35,497 bases of DNA from NCBI GenBank assembly GCA_015493685.1, contig WGCS01000187.1:1-35497 (forward strand), read 5' to 3'. The notes below the pieces were generated by a model. The model had not been told where the DNA came from. It did not search any database and saw only the letters and a list, made by a program, of their open reading frames with translations. Source of the DNA: Bacteroidales bacterium. Its GTDB lineage: Bacteria; Bacteroidota; Bacteroidia; Bacteroidales; UBA1556. A program made the position numbers and the translations under genes. Below are positions 16,910 to 25,346 of this stretch, one piece after another (within the stretch, counting starts at the first letter, position 1; every line of letters begins with the position of its first letter).

Positions 16910-16944
16910 TTCTTCAATAGCGAAGCCTATTTTTAATTCTTCAA
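16895..16944. repeat. Tandem duplication of the M48 gene 3' end
   Basis: The 23-base sequence at 16895-16917 recurs exactly at 16922-16944 (period 27). The first copy encodes EAYF and the stop of the metalloprotease; the second lies in the gap before the TauE/SafE gene. It looks like a recent slippage or small duplication and does not alter either protein. Confidence 0.9.
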
Positions 16945-16956
16945 GAAAATAGTACA

Positions 16957-17736
16957 ATGACACTATATGAAATAAGTATTTTAATAATAGGCGGTGTATT
17001 TGTCGGTTTTATCAACACCTTGGCAGGAGGAGGATCTATTATCTCGTTAAGCATATTGATGTATGTAATGGGATTGCCTGCCGGAATGGCAAATGGAACC
17101 AACCGAATAGCGGTAATGCTACAAACTTTTACGGCAACACGAAACTTCAAAAAACAGAATGTACTCGATTGGCGCAAGGGTCTGAAACTCGGTATCCCCA
17201 GCGTATTAGGCTCCATATTGGGAGCTTGGATAGCAGTAGATATTCAAGAAGAGATATTTGAGAAAGCAATGGCTGTAATAATGATACTTATGTTGGTATT
17301 TATTTTTTACAAACCCCAATTATGGCTTAAAGGACAAGAGGAACTCATCAACAAGAAAGTAAGTCCTTTTTTAATGTTTATATTCTTTCTCATTGGTATC
17401 TATGGGGGCTTCATTCACGTCGGCATTGGATATCTTTTACTTATCTCTATTGTGCTTGGCACCGGCTATGACTTGGTTAAAGCCAATGCCATAAAAGTAT
17501 TTATTGTACTTCTCTATATTCCTTTCAGTTTACTTGTTTTTATGTATAATCATCAAGTCAATTACCTCTATGGTTTTGTATTAGCCATCGGCAATATCAT
17601 TGGTGCACTGGTTGCCAGTAAATTTGCCATAAAAAATGGAGCTAATTTTGTCCGTTGGGTAATTTTTGTTGTCGTTATTATTATCGCTGCCAACATCTTT
17701 GGGTTTATTAATATCAAAGAAATTCTTCAAAAATAG
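16957..17736 (+). CDS. TauE/SafE-family membrane permease
   Basis: The 259-residue protein is largely hydrophobic with about eight predicted membrane helices, in two halves separated by a charged loop near residue 125 (LKGQEELINKKV). The N-terminal GGVFVGFINTLAGGGSIISL segment and the second-half GGFIHVGIGYLLL segment are the paired Gly-rich repeats of the TauE/SafE/DUF81 family. These are inner-membrane carriers of sulfite, sulfonates or related small organic anions. The substrate cannot be predicted. It starts 47 bases after the metalloprotease stop, across a small tandem duplication, and no sulfur-metabolism gene is nearby to suggest a substrate. Confidence 0.9.
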   Translation: MTLYEISILIIGGVFVGFINTLAGGGSIISLSILMYVMGLPAGMANGTNRIAVMLQTFTATRNFKKQNVLDWRKGLKLGIPSVLGSILGAWIAVDIQEEIFEKAMAVIMILMLVFIFYKPQLWLKGQEELINKKVSPFLMFIFFLIGIYGGFIHVGIGYLLLISIVLGTGYDLVKANAIKVFIVLLYIPFSLLVFMYNHQVNYLYGFVLAIGNIIGALVASKFAIKNGANFVRWVIFVVVIIIAANIFGFINIKEILQK

Positions 17737-18030
17737 TTTTTCACTCCTCTCTTGACTCAACTTTAGCGGAAATGTTAAAACTCGAAAAACACAATTTTTT
17801 TATCTCCACTTTCTAAAGCTCTTCTCATTATCATTTTCATATATTATCAATTACTTTCTATCGTATATAATAGCCCAATTACAGAAAATAATACCATCAA
17901 AAATTCATTCATTTTATTTCCTCTTGTTCCTGTTTTTTCATTTTCTTTGTATGAGCGTTGTAAAAAACCAATAGACATTCTATTATCCACACATACTACT
18001 GAGGCACAATAATTTATTAATATTACTATA

Positions 18031-19014
18031 ATGCATAAAACCAACATATTTATTATTCTATTGTTAAGTATAGGATTATTATCTGCATTTTTTATTTATT
18101 CTAAAGTTGATACTAAGCAAGTAGAGCATTCGTACATTCAATCGTACAAAAAAGACTATAAAATATATAATCCACCATTGCCGACGACTGTTGACTTTGC
18201 CGGCGAGAAAGCGCCATTAAACATTTATTATGTGAGCGAAAAACTCGAGCGTGAAATATTGGTTAATACCTACTGGCATTCCAATACACTATTATTATTT
18301 AAACGAGCTAACAGGTGGTTCCCTATTATTGAGCCCATACTGAAGAAAAACAATATCCCCGATGACTTCAAGTATCTTGCATTGATAGAAAGCGGACTTA
18401 CCCAAGCCGTTTCTCCTGCCGGAGCAAAAGGATTTTGGCAACTGTTGAAATCCACAGGAACGGAATATGGTCTGGAGGTAAATAAAGAAGTTGACGAGCG
18501 CTATCATGTGGAGAAATCTACTCAGGCAGCCTGCGACTACCTCAATGACTCATACAAAAAATTTGGCAGCTGGACATTGGTAGCAGCCTCCTATAATATG
18601 GGTAAAGGAGGGCTTCAGAAACAATTGGACCTACAAAAGGTTCATAACTATTATGATCTGGCTATCAATGATGAAACCTCGCGCTATGTATATCGACTTC
18701 TCGCCCTCAAAACTATCTTTTCTCAGGCTTCAAAATATGGATTTCAATTAAGAGAAGCTGATTTATATCCGCCATTGGAAATAGATAGTGCGCATACCGA
18801 TTCCACCTTTATCAATTGGGCCGATTATGCCATTGCAAATCATATTTCGTATCGCATGCTCAAAGAGCTGAACCCATGGCTGCTTAGCAGCACATTACAT
18901 AATAGCAAAAAGAAAAATTATACCATCAAATTACCCGGAGAGAGCCTCTATAAATACCAAGAGATTAAATCTAAAATGAGTACAAGGATAGGCATCTACG
19001 GAGAAAAGCAATAA
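18031..19014 (+). CDS. Membrane-anchored lytic transglycosylase (SLT, MltD-like)
   Basis: The 327-residue protein has an N-terminal membrane segment (about 5-24) that could be an anchor or signal peptide. A GH23/SLT domain (about 100-235) follows, with the catalytic Glu120 in YLALIESGL, then SPAGAKGFWQLL and AASYNMGKGGL, the diagnostic family-1 motifs. Such enzymes cleave the MurNAc-GlcNAc bond with 1,6-anhydro formation during cell-wall turnover. The C-terminal part (about 260-320) resembles the LysM-spacing region of MltD (ISYRMLKELNPWLL, then YTIKLPG) but a full LysM is not obvious. uvrA starts nine bases after its stop, so co-transcription is likely. A 294-base gap upstream has no clear promoter. 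Confidence 0.92.
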   Translation: MHKTNIFIILLLSIGLLSAFFIYSKVDTKQVEHSYIQSYKKDYKIYNPPLPTTVDFAGEKAPLNIYYVSEKLEREILVNTYWHSNTLLLFKRANRWFPIIEPILKKNNIPDDFKYLALIESGLTQAVSPAGAKGFWQLLKSTGTEYGLEVNKEVDERYHVEKSTQAACDYLNDSYKKFGSWTLVAASYNMGKGGLQKQLDLQKVHNYYDLAINDETSRYVYRLLALKTIFSQASKYGFQLREADLYPPLEIDSAHTDSTFINWADYAIANHISYRMLKELNPWLLSSTLHNSKKKNYTIKLPGESLYKYQEIKSKMSTRIGIYGEKQ

Positions 19015-19023
19015 ATGAGCTAA

Positions 19024-21852
19024 ATGAAAGAGCAAGATATTTTAAGAGTAGAAGGAGCCAGAGCTCATAATCTAAAAAACATCAGTTTAACCATTCCACG
19101 AAACAAATTAGTTGTTATTACCGGATTGAGTGGAAGTGGAAAATCAAGTTTAGCATTTGACACTATCTATGCAGAAGGCCAACGGCGATATATGGAGACA
19201 TTCTCTGCCTATGCCCGTCAGTTTTTAGGCAATATGGAGCGCCCTGATGTGGACAAAATCAGTGGACTGAGTCCGGTAATTTCCATAGAACAAAAAACCA
19301 CCAATAAAAACCCACGCTCTACGGTGGGCACAGTAACAGAAATATACGATTTTCTACGCCTGCTATATGCCCGGGTAGCCGATGCTTACTCCTATAATAC
19401 GGGTAAAAAGATGGTGCAATATACCGACAAACAAATTATAGAACAAATAACTACGGATTTTGTCGGCCATAAGATAATCATTCTTGCCCCATTGATAAAA
19501 GCCCGCAAAGGACACTACAGAGAACTCTTTGAGCAACTGCGTAAACAAGGATATTCCAAAGTCAGAGCCGACGGAAAAATAATGGACATCGAATTTGGTA
19601 TGCGTTTAGACCGATATAAAGTCCATGATATAGAACTCGTCGTTGACCGAATAAAAATCACCCAAGAGGTGGACCAACGGTTTATTAAATCCTTAGACCA
19701 TGCCATGACATCGGGCAAGGGAATGCTTCTTATCCTTGATTATGATACCGGAGAATTGCGCCATTACAGTAGAAACTTAATGTGTACCGAAACGGGCATT
19801 GCCTATTCCGAACCGGAACCTAATAATTTTTCTTTTAACTCACCCTATGGTGCTTGCCCCACTTGCAAAGGACTGGGACATATCACTCAAATTGATATCA
19901 ACAAGATTATCCCCGATAATAGACTAAGTATCAGAGCAGGAGGCATTCTTCCTCTTGGAGAATATAAGCGCAATTGGATTTTTCAACAATTGGAAGGTAT
20001 CGGCAAAAAATATGGCTTTGACCTGGACACTCCCATAAAAAATATTCCCAAAGAGGGAATGGATATTATTTTCTACGGCACTCACGATACAGTGGAAGTA
20101 AAGAATGCCTATTTGGGTGTTACAAATACTTATAAACTTAGCTTTGAAGGCATCATCAATTTTGTGATGAGCCAGCAAGAAGAAAGCAATAGCAACAGTA
20201 TTAAAAAATGGATTGGCAAATTCACCAATGAAATAGAATGCCCGGAATGCCATGGAGCCCGATTAAAAAAGGAATCTTTAAACTTTAAAATCGAGGGCAA
20301 AACCATTAGCGATTTGGCAGAAATGGACTTGGTAACATTAAATAAATGGATAATAGAAACTGAAGAATCTATTGCTGACAGAAAAAAAATTATTGCCCAT
20401 GAGATATTAAGGGAGATAAAAACCCGTTTAGGATTCTTGCTGAATATTGGCATTAATTATCTTAATTTGAATCGACCGGCCAAGAGTTTATCAGGAGGAG
20501 AATCGCAGCGAATACGATTGGCTACACAGATAGGCTCGCAATTAGTTGGAGTACTTTACATCCTTGACGAACCCAGCATAGGACTTCATCAACGCGATAA
20601 TAAACGTCTTATCAAATCACTCAAAGAGCTAAAAAATATTGGCAACTCTGTAATCGTTGTAGAACATGATGAAGAAATGATTCGTTCGGCAGATTATATT
20701 ATCGATATAGGTCCCGGCGCAGGACGACATGGCGGTGAGATAGTGGCAGCAGGCACTCCAAAAAAAATCCTCCAGTCAAACTCATTGACGGCTCAATATC
20801 TTAATGGCAAAAAGGAAATAGCTATTCCTAAAAACCTTAGAGCAGGCAATGGAGATTTTATTGAACTTAAAGGAGCTAGCGGCCATAATTTGAAGAATGT
20901 AAATTTAAAAATTCCTTTGGGGAAATTTATTTGTGTTACCGGCGTCAGTGGCAGTGGAAAGTCGAGTCTTATCAATGAGACCCTCTACCCTATTATTAGC
21001 CATCAATTTTATCGTTCAGAAAAGACTCCTCTGCCCTATAAAGAAATTAAAGGCCTGAATAATATTGATAAAGTTATTGAAATAAACCAATCGCCCATAG
21101 GAAGAACCCCACGCTCTAATGCAGCTACTTATACCGGTGTCTTTAGTGATATTAGAAATTTATTTGCCATAATTCCCGAAGCCAAAATAAGAGGTTATAA
21201 ACCGGGGAGATTCTCTTTTAATGTAAAGGGAGGCCGATGTGAAACCTGTAAAGGGGCCGGCGTAAAACTTATCGAGATGAACTTTCTCCCTGATGTTTAT
21301 GTTCCCTGCGACGAATGTTATGGCAAAAGATACAATAGAGAAACTTTAGAAGTTCGCTTTAAGGGGAAATCCATTAATGACATCCTTGAACTCACAATTA
21401 ATCAGGCAGTTGTATTCTTTGAAAACCACCCTCATATATTACGAAAGATTAAAACATTACAAGAAGTAGGTTTAGGATATATCACCTTAGGACAGGCCTC
21501 TACCACCCTGTCGGGAGGAGAAGCACAAAGAGTAAAATTAGCTACTGAACTCTCGAAGAAAGATACCGGAAAAACCCTTTACATCCTTGACGAGCCAACA
21601 ACAGGACTACACTTTGAAGATGTAAAAGTACTCTTAGAAGTACTTTATAAACTTGCCGACAAAGGCAATACCATTATTGTAATAGAACACAATATGGATG
21701 TGATAAAAGTTGCTGATCATATTATTGATATTGGTCCCGAAGGAGGTAATGGCGGTGGAAAAATTGTTGTCCAAGGGAGTCCACAGGAAATCATAAAAAA
21801 AGGAAAAGGCTTTACCGTAAAATATCTAAAACAGCTTTATAAACCACAATAG
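19024..21852 (+). CDS. uvrA: Excinuclease ABC subunit A
   Basis: The DNA damage-recognition ATPase of nucleotide excision repair, working with UvrB and UvrC. The 942-residue length is typical. Two ABC modules are complete: Walker A GLSGSGKSS early and GVSGSGKSS in the second half, signature LSGGESQRIR and LSGGEAQRVK, and Walker B YILDEPSIGLH and YILDEPTTGLH. Zinc-binding cysteines are seen in CPTCKGLG and CPECHG in the first half and in CETCKGAG with CDECYGKRYN in the second. It lies nine bases after the lytic transglycosylase gene; this pairing looks incidental. Its 3' end faces the murD gene across a 606-base repeat-rich gap. Not a truncated UvrA2. Confidence 0.98.
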   Translation: MKEQDILRVEGARAHNLKNISLTIPRNKLVVITGLSGSGKSSLAFDTIYAEGQRRYMETFSAYARQFLGNMERPDVDKISGLSPVISIEQKTTNKNPRSTVGTVTEIYDFLRLLYARVADAYSYNTGKKMVQYTDKQIIEQITTDFVGHKIIILAPLIKARKGHYRELFEQLRKQGYSKVRADGKIMDIEFGMRLDRYKVHDIELVVDRIKITQEVDQRFIKSLDHAMTSGKGMLLILDYDTGELRHYSRNLMCTETGIAYSEPEPNNFSFNSPYGACPTCKGLGHITQIDINKIIPDNRLSIRAGGILPLGEYKRNWIFQQLEGIGKKYGFDLDTPIKNIPKEGMDIIFYGTHDTVEVKNAYLGVTNTYKLSFEGIINFVMSQQEESNSNSIKKWIGKFTNEIECPECHGARLKKESLNFKIEGKTISDLAEMDLVTLNKWIIETEESIADRKKIIAHEILREIKTRLGFLLNIGINYLNLNRPAKSLSGGESQRIRLATQIGSQLVGVLYILDEPSIGLHQRDNKRLIKSLKELKNIGNSVIVVEHDEEMIRSADYIIDIGPGAGRHGGEIVAAGTPKKILQSNSLTAQYLNGKKEIAIPKNLRAGNGDFIELKGASGHNLKNVNLKIPLGKFICVTGVSGSGKSSLINETLYPIISHQFYRSEKTPLPYKEIKGLNNIDKVIEINQSPIGRTPRSNAATYTGVFSDIRNLFAIIPEAKIRGYKPGRFSFNVKGGRCETCKGAGVKLIEMNFLPDVYVPCDECYGKRYNRETLEVRFKGKSINDILELTINQAVVFFENHPHILRKIKTLQEVGLGYITLGQASTTLSGGEAQRVKLATELSKKDTGKTLYILDEPTTGLHFEDVKVLLEVLYKLADKGNTIIVIEHNMDVIKVADHIIDIGPEGGNGGGKIVVQGSPQEIIKKGKGFTVKYLKQLYKPQ

Positions 21853-22008
21853 AGAGATTAGCTAAGAAAAAGATCCCCTTTTGGCTATCCCTTTAAAAAA
21901 AGGAGATAACTTTATTCTGCAAGTTTGACATAAGCTTCGGTTGATTATATTCTTTAAAATTTATCTCCAATATTGCCAAAAGCCTGGATTAAAAAAAATA
22001 AGGCCTTG

Positions 22009-22116
22009 CGAAAGGATTGGCAAGGTCGAACTAAGGTTTCGCGCAGCGGCATTGGGTTTGTTAATCATTTGGTACGCGAAAGGATTGACTGCGTCGAATC
22101 TTCGATTTCGCGCACC
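22009..22116. repeat. Dispersed dyad repeat, copy B (two tandem units)
   Basis: Positions 22074-22116 are identical to 1820-1862, and the upstream part matches copy A with divergence. This copy also shows an internal tandem: GCGAAAGGATTG occurs at 22009-22020 and again at 22076-22087 (period 67). Each unit ends in a TTTCGCGCA arm that pairs with its GCGAAA start. The unit is therefore a short hairpin-forming repeat in two diverged copies. Confidence 0.75.
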
Positions 22117-22142
22117 TAGTAGAATAGGTTTCCACGACATTG

Positions 22143-22192
22143 GTGCAACCTATGTAGATACGGTTCGTGAACCGTATTTACATAGGTTGCAC
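22143..22192. repeat. Near-perfect 50-bp palindrome
   Basis: Left arm 22143-22166 and right arm 22169-22192 are complementary over 24 positions with a single G-T mismatch, around a two-base centre. It begins GTGCAACCTATGTA and ends TACATAGGTTGCAC. As RNA it would be a very stable hairpin with one G-U pair. No T-run follows on either side, so it is not a classic terminator. Confidence 0.85.
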
Positions 22193-22458
22193 TATTTGGG
22201 TTTTGTTGTAATTTAGATGGAATACAAAGGGATTCGTAGAGCAGCGGGGGCCCACCGCAGGCAACACACGATCTACAACATACCTAAATTGATTTAAGAT
22301 AAGAGCGTATTTTTCTAACTTAGTTTATTAAATCTAATTGAAAATTACAGTACTAAAGCCGGTACGGAACATATCGCCATCGCGGAAGCAATAAATAGAA
22401 TTGGTCGTAAATAGAAAATAAAGTGTATAGAAATGCCAAAGGCCGCATATTAAAACCG

Positions 22459-23835
22459 CTATTCCCCGGCTCTTATTATCGTTTTAAAACGCTCCCCTCG
22501 TTCCTCAAAGTTTTTAAACTTATCGTAACTAGCTGCAGCCGGCGAAAGCAAACAAGCTTTTGCAGGTTTAGTAAGTTGCATTGCCTTTGCAATAGCGCTA
22601 TCAAAATCATCGTAATACAATAATTGCCCGGAATAACTTTTCTCCTTAAGCATCTTATGTAAGCGAAGACCAACTTCCCCTAATAACAATATTGTCAGTG
22701 GAGAATACTGTAATAAAAAATTAACTAAAAGCGTATAGTCGATACCCCTGTCGAACCCACCTAATATCAGGGTCTGCACCGAAGGAACACTCTCCAAGGC
22801 TTTAATGGTAGCCTCAGGAATGGTGGCGATAGAATCGTTATAAAACACAGCGCCATCCACTTCCGCCACCAACTCTAAACGATGGGCCAAAGCGGAGAAA
22901 CCATAGGCTTGTTGCAAAGCTAATTCCATAGGTATTTTCAAACTATTACATACCAATAAAGCGGCCATTAGATTATTAATATTATGTTGTCCCAAAAGAG
23001 AAAATCTATCTTTATCAAAAGGGATAACCGCATTTGAAGTAATAAAAGCATTTTTCATAAAATCGAACTGTATATCTGCTTTTTGCTCCATGCTAAAGTT
23101 AAGAATACGAGAACGTATATGATGCGAGCCAATATCGGTGCTCACTTGAGCCTCTTCGGCCGGCAAAATAAGATAATCCTGTGGTAACTGGTATTTAGCA
23201 ATATTCCATTTTGCCCAGCGATAACTTTTATAGTCTTTATAATGATCAAGATGTTCCTGATATAAGTTTAGCAGTACAGCAATATGTGGGGCGTGATTAA
23301 TATACTCCAACTGATGTGATGATAGTTCAAAAACCACCATGGTATTCTCATCAATATCACTTGCTACATCCAAAGCAGGCACGCCAATATTACCAATAAG
23401 CAATACCTGCTTATAAAATGATTTAAGAATATGCTGTATTAGGCTAGCCGTAGTACTTTTTCCTTTTGTCCCTGTTATGCCAACACACTGACTACCAAAA
23501 TATTTCAAAAATAAATCCGTTTGTGAAGTAATTTGCTGCCCTGTTATTTTTTTATAGTGCATCAAACTTATTCCCGGACTTTTAATCACCAAATCATAAT
23601 GTTCGATCTCGTCAAGATAAGTATTGCCAAGATGAAATATCAAATGATTATCCTCATTGAGATCCACTTCCTGCCCAATGGCCGTATTGGCATCAGCAAT
23701 AGCCAAATTAATTGCCGGCAATAATTTACGAATAAAATAATAAGACGATCTACCTTCGCGACCAAAGCCCAAAATTACAATCCGGTGCTGCGCAAGGAAA
23801 TCGCGCATTAAATTAATGTTTATGGTCTTATTCAT
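22459..23835 (-). CDS. murD: UDP-MurNAc-L-Ala-glutamate ligase, MurD; probable MurD2 (L-Glu) type
   Basis: This Mur ligase adds glutamate to UDP-MurNAc-L-Ala in the cytosol using ATP. The 458-residue product (ATG at 23835, giving an ATGA overlap with the murL stop) has GTKGKST (122-128), ELSSHQLE (170-177), NLYQEHLDHY (190-199), a candidate carbamoyl-Lys near 209, HRLE (318-321), GGFDRG (359-364) and the C-terminal LLSPAAASYDKFKNFEERG. Canonical MurD has Lys after Asn-Asp-Ser; here 333-338 reads NDSIAT. Adjacency to a MurL-like gene suggests that it uses L-Glu rather than D-Glu, as Xanthomonas MurD2 does. It is isolated from the usual dcw cell-division cluster. Mur ligase identity is secure; the MurD2 assignment is inference. 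Confidence 0.85.
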   Translation of the reverse strand: MNKTININLMRDFLAQHRIVILGFGREGRSSYYFIRKLLPAINLAIADANTAIGQEVDLNEDNHLIFHLGNTYLDEIEHYDLVIKSPGISLMHYKKITGQQITSQTDLFLKYFGSQCVGITGTKGKSTTASLIQHILKSFYKQVLLIGNIGVPALDVASDIDENTMVVFELSSHQLEYINHAPHIAVLLNLYQEHLDHYKDYKSYRWAKWNIAKYQLPQDYLILPAEEAQVSTDIGSHHIRSRILNFSMEQKADIQFDFMKNAFITSNAVIPFDKDRFSLLGQHNINNLMAALLVCNSLKIPMELALQQAYGFSALAHRLELVAEVDGAVFYNDSIATIPEATIKALESVPSVQTLILGGFDRGIDYTLLVNFLLQYSPLTILLLGEVGLRLHKMLKEKSYSGQLLYYDDFDSAIAKAMQLTKPAKACLLSPAAASYDKFKNFEERGERFKTIIRAGE

Positions 23836-25208
23836 TCCCAAAGTTTGTTTTTCAATTTTTCAAGAAATACAGGGTCCAAAAAATTAGCCTGTTCATCAAT
23901 GGAAGAAAGTTGAATATTATTTGCCTTTTCGCAATTATCAGGAGGTAATTTTTTAAAATAATACTCCAATAAATAAGGCAACTTATCCCGATAAAATTCT
24001 TTGGACAAACAAAGGGCAATATTTACCTCATCCACGGTTCCTACACATTCAAATGGTTTTAATTCTGCTATTCCTGTCAATTCATCAAAATAGGACAGTA
24101 ATTCCTTATCATCGAGTAAATTGGCACCGAAGATATCAGCCAATACTTCCGGACTGACAAATGGTGAAAGAATGATAAAAGTAAAAAGACATTTAGAACA
24201 TTTTCCGCACCAAGAATTGGTTTTACTCCCCACATTACAACTTTTAAAATCCATAAAATAAGCTGAATTTTTAGCAAATATAGAAGCAATTTGCAATTCG
24301 CTTAATGGCCGTAATAAGGAAAAATAATTAATATCGTGACTCAAATATTTATGTGAATACTTTCTGAAATCGCTTTCAAACTCCAAGGATTTGGAATACT
24401 GGTGATTAATCTTTGTGCCTATAACAGTACTTTCGTTGGCACTGGACTCATTGGAAAGAGCAATATATTTTTTGTGACTTATTGCCGCAGCGAGAAAACT
24501 TACAAAGGCCAGCAGAGCAGAAAAAGGTGTATGCCCGTTTAAATAGCCTTTTGCATTAAGTTCCAACAGCTTAGCATCCAGAGTTCTATTAATAATTAAC
24601 ATTTTATTTTCGAAGCCGGCAATATTGGCCGTAGCAATACTTGCCCCTCTGGGATTCATTATCAATGCAATATTAGTTCCTTCCGATTTAAGCACTTCCA
24701 TACTTACCACCGAATCCTTTCCGCCTCCCACAGGAATCAATGCCAATTCTTCAACTTTGATGGTTTCTGCATGCATTGTTATACCTTGAGGGTTGGAATC
24801 AATAGCCATAAAATCGTTTTGGCTAATTTCAATTCCATTAAGAAAGAAGAACTCTCCCAATCCGTGATAATAAATCTTTTTCCAGAATTTAATTTGGTCG
24901 GCAGTGAGATGAAAAGCCTGAATATAGACCTCCTTGGGACATATCACTTTCCAATAGCTTATCAGCTCAACCATTCCAATATTGAATATCAGCTGCTCCA
25001 GCATAGATACTGAAATCGAATGGAAATCAACAAACTCCTTATTAGGAATATTTAATTTGGGATGAAATTCGACAAAATCATCAATCTCGAAATCAAATTC
25101 CATGAACAAAGCTTCCTTAGTAATTTTATAATGAAAACCACGATAGATAAACTGCTTATGCTTTAATCGAAGATTCTCAAACTTATGCTGTAGGTGTTTA
25201 ATGGCCAT
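23832..25208 (-). CDS. murL: UDP-MurNAc-L-Ala-L-Glu epimerase (MurL-like)
   Basis: In Xanthomonas, MurL inverts the terminal L-Glu of UDP-MurNAc-L-Ala-L-Glu to D-Glu using ATP. The preferred start is ATG at 25208 (MAIKHLQHK; 458 residues), not GTG at 25226, because the -7 box TATTTTTG overlaps that GTG. Visible features: a PP-loop-like VGGGKDSVVS near residues 160-169, NESSANEST at 253-261, and CGKCSKC at 334-340. This matches my memory of the family's ATP-pyrophosphatase-like core and Cys motif. It overlaps murD by four bases, so the two are translationally coupled. Another PP-loop enzyme (7-cyano-7-deazaguanine or tRNA-modifying type) is the main alternative, but length, NESSANE and the murD linkage favour MurL. 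Confidence 0.8.
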   Translation of the reverse strand: MAIKHLQHKFENLRLKHKQFIYRGFHYKITKEALFMEFDFEIDDFVEFHPKLNIPNKEFVDFHSISVSMLEQLIFNIGMVELISYWKVICPKEVYIQAFHLTADQIKFWKKIYYHGLGEFFFLNGIEISQNDFMAIDSNPQGITMHAETIKVEELALIPVGGGKDSVVSMEVLKSEGTNIALIMNPRGASIATANIAGFENKMLIINRTLDAKLLELNAKGYLNGHTPFSALLAFVSFLAAAISHKKYIALSNESSANESTVIGTKINHQYSKSLEFESDFRKYSHKYLSHDINYFSLLRPLSELQIASIFAKNSAYFMDFKSCNVGSKTNSWCGKCSKCLFTFIILSPFVSPEVLADIFGANLLDDKELLSYFDELTGIAELKPFECVGTVDEVNIALCLSKEFYRDKLPYLLEYYFKKLPPDNCEKANNIQLSSIDEQANFLDPVFLEKLKNKLWE

Positions 25209-25225
25209 ATTTATAATATTTAACA

Positions 25226-25233
25226 CAAAAATA
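25226..25233 (-). promoter_or_regulatory. -7 promoter element of murL-murD
   Basis: The minus strand reads TATTTTTG, an exact TAnnTTTG match ending 17 bases before the ATG at 25208. It overlaps a possible GTG start at 25226 and thereby decides for the ATG. A good -33 TTG is not seen. Confidence 0.5.
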
Positions 25234-25346
25234 CGATTGTATTATACAATATTAGGTACACTTTTGCATTGTTATTAAGAAAATTATTAACTTCGTAATT
25301 CTAAAAAACGCCTATCATTAACGCTTAGAATATTAACTTTTGTCCA

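Larger units (their letters stand above)
21853..22458. other. Repeat-rich convergent gap, uvrA / murD
   Basis: This 606-base gap has no credible gene. It holds in order: a weak hairpin (about 21887-21906, CCTTT/AAAGG) possibly ending uvrA, a dyad repeat (22009-22116), a 50-bp palindrome (22143-22192), a smaller dyad (22236-22276), and AT-rich DNA. Short frames across the repeats have no protein-like character. Confidence 0.7.

Noticed and set aside
17847-18047. Small minus-strand frame ending in a hydrophobic 21-residue segment (MNEFLMVLFSVIGLLYTIESN) preceded by AGAGGAAAT
   Set aside because: It could be a tiny membrane peptide, but length is minimal, the longer frame upstream of it looks random, and nothing else supports expression.
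21941-22216. Plus-strand frame of 91 residues across the repeats after uvrA
   Set aside because: It spans the dyad repeat and palindrome, has biased repeat-derived composition, and resembles no protein; it is a by-product of the repeats.
25209-25226. GTG at 25226 as start of murL, adding six residues
   Set aside because: The -7 element TATTTTTG overlaps that GTG, and the ATG at 25208 gives a normal leader and start.
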